Below, piece after piece: positions 61,201-64,000 of a DNA stretch of 64,000 nt. A program made the translations under genes and the position numbers. Within the stretch, counting starts at the first letter, position 1; every line of letters begins with the position of its first letter. A model generated the notes under the pieces. It was not told the DNA's origin. It ran no database searches and saw nothing but the letters and a program-made list of their open reading frames with translations. Origin of the DNA: DASQMT01 sp963835735 (lineage in GTDB: Bacteria > Actinomycetota > Thermoleophilia > Solirubrobacterales > Solirubrobacteraceae); the NCBI GenBank assembly GCA_963835735.1, contig CAWIGP010000004.1, positions 62,001 through 126,000 on the forward strand, written 5' to 3'.

Positions 61201-63843
61201 CGTCGTGGTCGTCGCGGGCGGCGTGCCGGTGACGGTCTTCGGCGTCTGCGCCGTCGACGCCGACGTACGGCGTGACCTTGTAGGACGTCGACGGTGCCGC
61301 CGCTCGCGGGCGCGGACCACGTCACGTTCGCCGACGTGCGCCCGCCCTCGGTGGCGGTCGACGTCGGTGACCTGCGCCGGGCGGCGGCGGTCGGCGTGAA
61401 CATCACGTCGACCCAGTAGTTGGCGGCGCGGAACGAGTTGGTCGGGAACGCGCTCGACGAGCCGTAGCTGTAGACGCCGTTGCGTCGTCGGCCCGTGTTG
61501 CGCAGCGCGTGCAGCGGCGGGCTGTCGGTGATCGCGCCGCCGTTCGGGCCCGGGCGACGGCGTTGCGGCAGAAGTAGTCGGCGGTCGCCGCGTAGTGGCC
61601 GTTCGGCGCGAAGTAGGACGCGACGTAGGTCGTGTTCGGCTGGACCTCGACCGGCTCGGCGAACGTGACGGTCTGCCAGCCGCGGCGCGTCTCGTCCGTG
61701 AACGTCGCCTGCGCGAGCCGCTGCGCCGCTCGCCGTCCACAGGCTGCCGGTGTGGGTGCCGGTGTTGGCGCGCGGACTTGTAGAAGCGGATGCCGGTGAC
61801 GGTGCCGTAGGCGTCCGACTGGAACTTGACGCCGACCTCGACCGGCGCGGGTCGCCGCTGTCGGGCGCGGCGGGCGCGACGTTCGGTCCCCAGAGCGAGC
61901 ACGGGCACGATGACGTCGACCGGCACGCCGGCGCCGGGGGTCTGCGATGTTGCCGCTGTCGTCGGTCGCGCGCGACCTTGATCGTCGTCGACGGCGCGCC
62001 GTGCGCGGTCCAGGTGTAGGTCCAGCTCGTCGTGCCGTGGTCGCGGGATGCCAGGTGCTCGCCGCCGTCGGTCGAGACCTCGACGCCGGCCACGACGCCG
62101 CCGCCGGTGTCGGTCGCGGTGCCGCGTGAGCGTGACCTGCGCCCCGTCGGCGACGCGTGGCGGGCGGCGCGTTGATCGTCGACGTCGGCGCGCGTGGTGT
62201 CCGTCGAGTCGCGACGCCGCCACCAGCCCCGGCAGGAGCGCGCCGGCTGCGCGCCCATGTCGGCGAACAGGTTCACCGTGGCCTGCTGCATGTTGCGGTC
62301 GGCGGCGTTGCCGTCGGGTTCTGGTCGTCGAGACCCCACGCCCACTGCACCGTGCCGGCGCCGAAGACGCGCGCGCCGCTCGGCGCGCGGTACATCGTCA
62401 TGTTGTGCGTCGCGGTGCCGCCGTCGTCGACCGTGCTGCCGTAGTCGGTGAAGACCTCGAGGCCCGAGACCGTCGTCGACGAGAGCCGGAACTGCGCCGG
62501 CGGGGCGGAAGCCGTTGTCGGCGTCCTCGTCCCACTCGTAGCCGAGCGTCGTCGGGCGCGAGCTGCGAGGCTGCCGCCGGGCGGCAGCGTCGCCGCCGCC
62601 GTGTTGCGCCACATCCGCAGCTTGCCGTACTGCGTACGGCACCGTGATGCGCGACGTGCCGGAGTTGACGAGGAACGACTGGCCGGTCAGCGCGTTCTCC
62701 GGCGTGACGTTGTCGGCCGGCGTCGTGAAGCGCGGGTCGCGCCAGGTGCCCGTCCACTCGACCGGGTCCTGCGCGCGTCGAAGTGCGTGTCCTTGTAGGA
62801 GACGAGCGTGCGGTCCTGGCGTGCTCGGGCCGTCGGCGCTCGGCTCCCAGCGCGTCTTCCAGAAGCCGTCGTTGCCGGTGAAGAACGCCAGGTTGACGCC
62901 GGCGTCGCGCGCGGCCTCCATCGCTCGTGCGCTGGCTGGCGGACCAGTACTCGTCGTGGCCGCTGGAGATGAACAGGTCGTGGTTTGGAGCAGCTGGCCG
63001 CGCCGGTGCACGTCGACGCTCGCTGATGTAGCTCACGTCGTAGCCGTTGGCCTCGAGGAAGCGGATCATCGGGTACTCGCCGCCGGTGAACAGCGAAGAC
63101 CGCCGGTCGTCCTCGGCCGTGTTGAACGGGCGGTTGTAGGAGACCTTGTACGCGCCCTTGTAGCCCGCGGGGTCGCCGGGCGGGCACGCGACCGTCGCAG
63201 TTGTAGAGGCTGTTGCCGCCGTAGGTGTTGTAGGCCTGCCAGGTCGTGTCGGAGGTCTGCAGCACGACGTCCGAGTCGCTCGCGTCGTCGCGGACGACGA
63301 AGTGATGTGGCTGTCGCCGCCGGTGTCGTTGCGCATGAGGTGCGCGATGTAGACGCCGGACACGGCCGTGCGTCGGGACGGTCCACGACGCGCGAGACTG
63401 CCAGTTGCCGCAGTCGATCAGGCCGGTGTCGGAGAACGTCAGGCAGTGGCCGGCTGCGCCGCGGTGCTCGGTCGGCGCGAGGTTCGTGCGCGATCAGCCG
63501 CGCGCCGTCGCCGCCGTAGTAGCCGAGGCGCAGGATGTCGATGCGGTAGTTCGGCGTCGCCGACTTGATCTTGAACGCGATCGTCTCGCCCTTGTTGACG
63601 CTCATCGACGTCGCGAAGCCCTGGATCGACTCGTCGCCGGCGCCGTCGATCTCCCACGCGCTCGGATCGGCGCCCGGCTGCGTGTTCTCGCACGCGACCG
63701 CGTTGGTCGACGGGCGGCGTGCACGGGGCCGCGTGCGACGCGTCGGGCGCGAGCCCGAGGACCGCGAGCGCAGCCAGGACGCCGAGCACGCACGCGCGGA
63801 CCCGCGACGGGACGGGGCTGCTGCGGCCGGTCGGACGGTCCAT
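58210..63843 (-). CDS. Giant secreted protein: dimethylformamidase-like region plus repeated DUF4082 and fibronectin III modules (frameshifted)
   Basis: About 1,870 residues. ATG 63843 opens a signal peptide (RVRACVLGVLAALAVLGLA). The N-terminal 550 residues resemble the DMFase-beta/DUF6605-type region: KGETIAFKIKSATPNYRIDI, LRLGYYGGDGARLIA, TWQAYNTYGGNSLYNCDG, PMIRFLEANGYDVSYISE, LFISSGHDEYWSASQR. An Ig-like segment follows, then four DUF4082 modules at about 61.9-61.4, 60.8-60.3, 59.7-59.3 and 58.7-58.2 kb (e.g. VEVGVKFQSDAYGTVTGIRF, GVYAYG, FPTSSYNATNYWVDVLFAPG), separated by fibronectin III domains (SAPASGGTVDSYKVTPYVG). Likely cell-surface or secreted carbohydrate-binding architecture. 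No catalytic residue can be confirmed. Confidence 0.78.
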
Positions 63844-63855
63844 ACGCCATATCAA

Positions 63856-63884
63856 CGCGCGGTTCTCTTCCGGACAACCGCGCG
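63856..63884. repeat. Inverted repeat upstream of the giant gene
   Basis: A 9-base arm (cgcgcggtt, 63856-63864) pairs perfectly with 63876-63884 around an 11-base loop. It lies 13 bases upstream of the giant gene start on the minus strand; it could be a leader hairpin, an operator or a terminator of the gene beyond. The remaining bases to 64000 show no recognisable gene. Confidence 0.45.
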
Positions 63885-64000
63885 GCGTGGGATGAAAAAT
63901 GGGGGAGCCGCGATTTGGTGCCAGGCACGGAAGGACCCGGCGCGTCGCCGCGTTGATCGCCCATGATCAGCCTGCTCCTCGATGATGCACGCACGCAGCG

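Overview
The window is GC-rich bacterial DNA, with coding strands dominated by GC-ending codons. It looks chromosomal. The gene set (two aa3/caa3-type oxidase clusters with small membrane proteins, an F420/deazaflavin-type oxidoreductase, GGDEF/HD-GYP and degenerate LuxR-type regulators) and the protein style suggest a deep-branching actinobacterium, most likely class Thermoleophilia (Solirubrobacterales, Conexibacter- or Solirubrobacter-like). That placement is inference; no rRNA or tRNA gene was seen.

Region 1 (1-11,983) is respiratory. It starts inside a first cytochrome oxidase subunit I, followed by heme O synthase (ctaB) and two tiny membrane proteins. After a CBS-domain gene and an AraC-type regulator comes a second oxidase: a subunit II-cytochrome c fusion (coxB, with one frameshift), an A2-type subunit I, a tandem USP-like protein, subunit III and a tiny membrane protein. 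A four-gene block (deazaflavin oxidoreductase, LysR regulator, EamA exporter, enoyl-CoA hydratase) separates this from ctaG and a cytochrome c-cupredoxin lipoprotein.

Region 2 (12,023-24,271) is mostly housekeeping: a family 4 glycosyltransferase, a zinc-ribbon protein, a lipoprotein, a GAF-GGDEF-HD-GYP enzyme, a secreted protein, a cold-shock protein, a HIT hydrolase, an M28 peptidase, and a leftward run holding the tRNA nucleotidyltransferase-like gene, alr, a CBS protein, nnr and acpS. Region 3 (24,272-28,284) is signalling: a soluble histidine kinase convergent with a NarL-type regulator, then divergently a small helical protein, a degenerate receiver, a LuxR regulator and an ECF sigma factor.

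Region 4 (28,284-58,212) is a large exopolysaccharide locus. It has DegT aminotransferase, Gfo/Idh oxidoreductase, nucleotidyltransferase, epimerase, several glycosyltransferases, four Wzz-like proteins, Wzy-like ligase/polymerase, Wzx-like flippase, a left-handed beta-helix acyltransferase, a WbpA-like nucleotide-sugar dehydrogenase, an AsnB-like amidotransferase, three secreted right-handed beta-helix proteins and a deacetylase-like protein. The enzymes fit synthesis of an amidated, 3-amino uronic acid polymer built by a Wzx/Wzy route (inference). Region 5 (58,210-63,843) is one giant secreted protein with a dimethylformamidase-like N-terminal region and repeated DUF4082 and fibronectin III modules.

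Quality note: from about 27.9 kb to the end almost every gene hops between frames through single-base insertions and deletions, while conserved motifs survive. This looks like uncorrected sequencing or assembly error, not gene decay. Gene boundaries there are reconstructed by following homology-like motifs across frames and are approximate.
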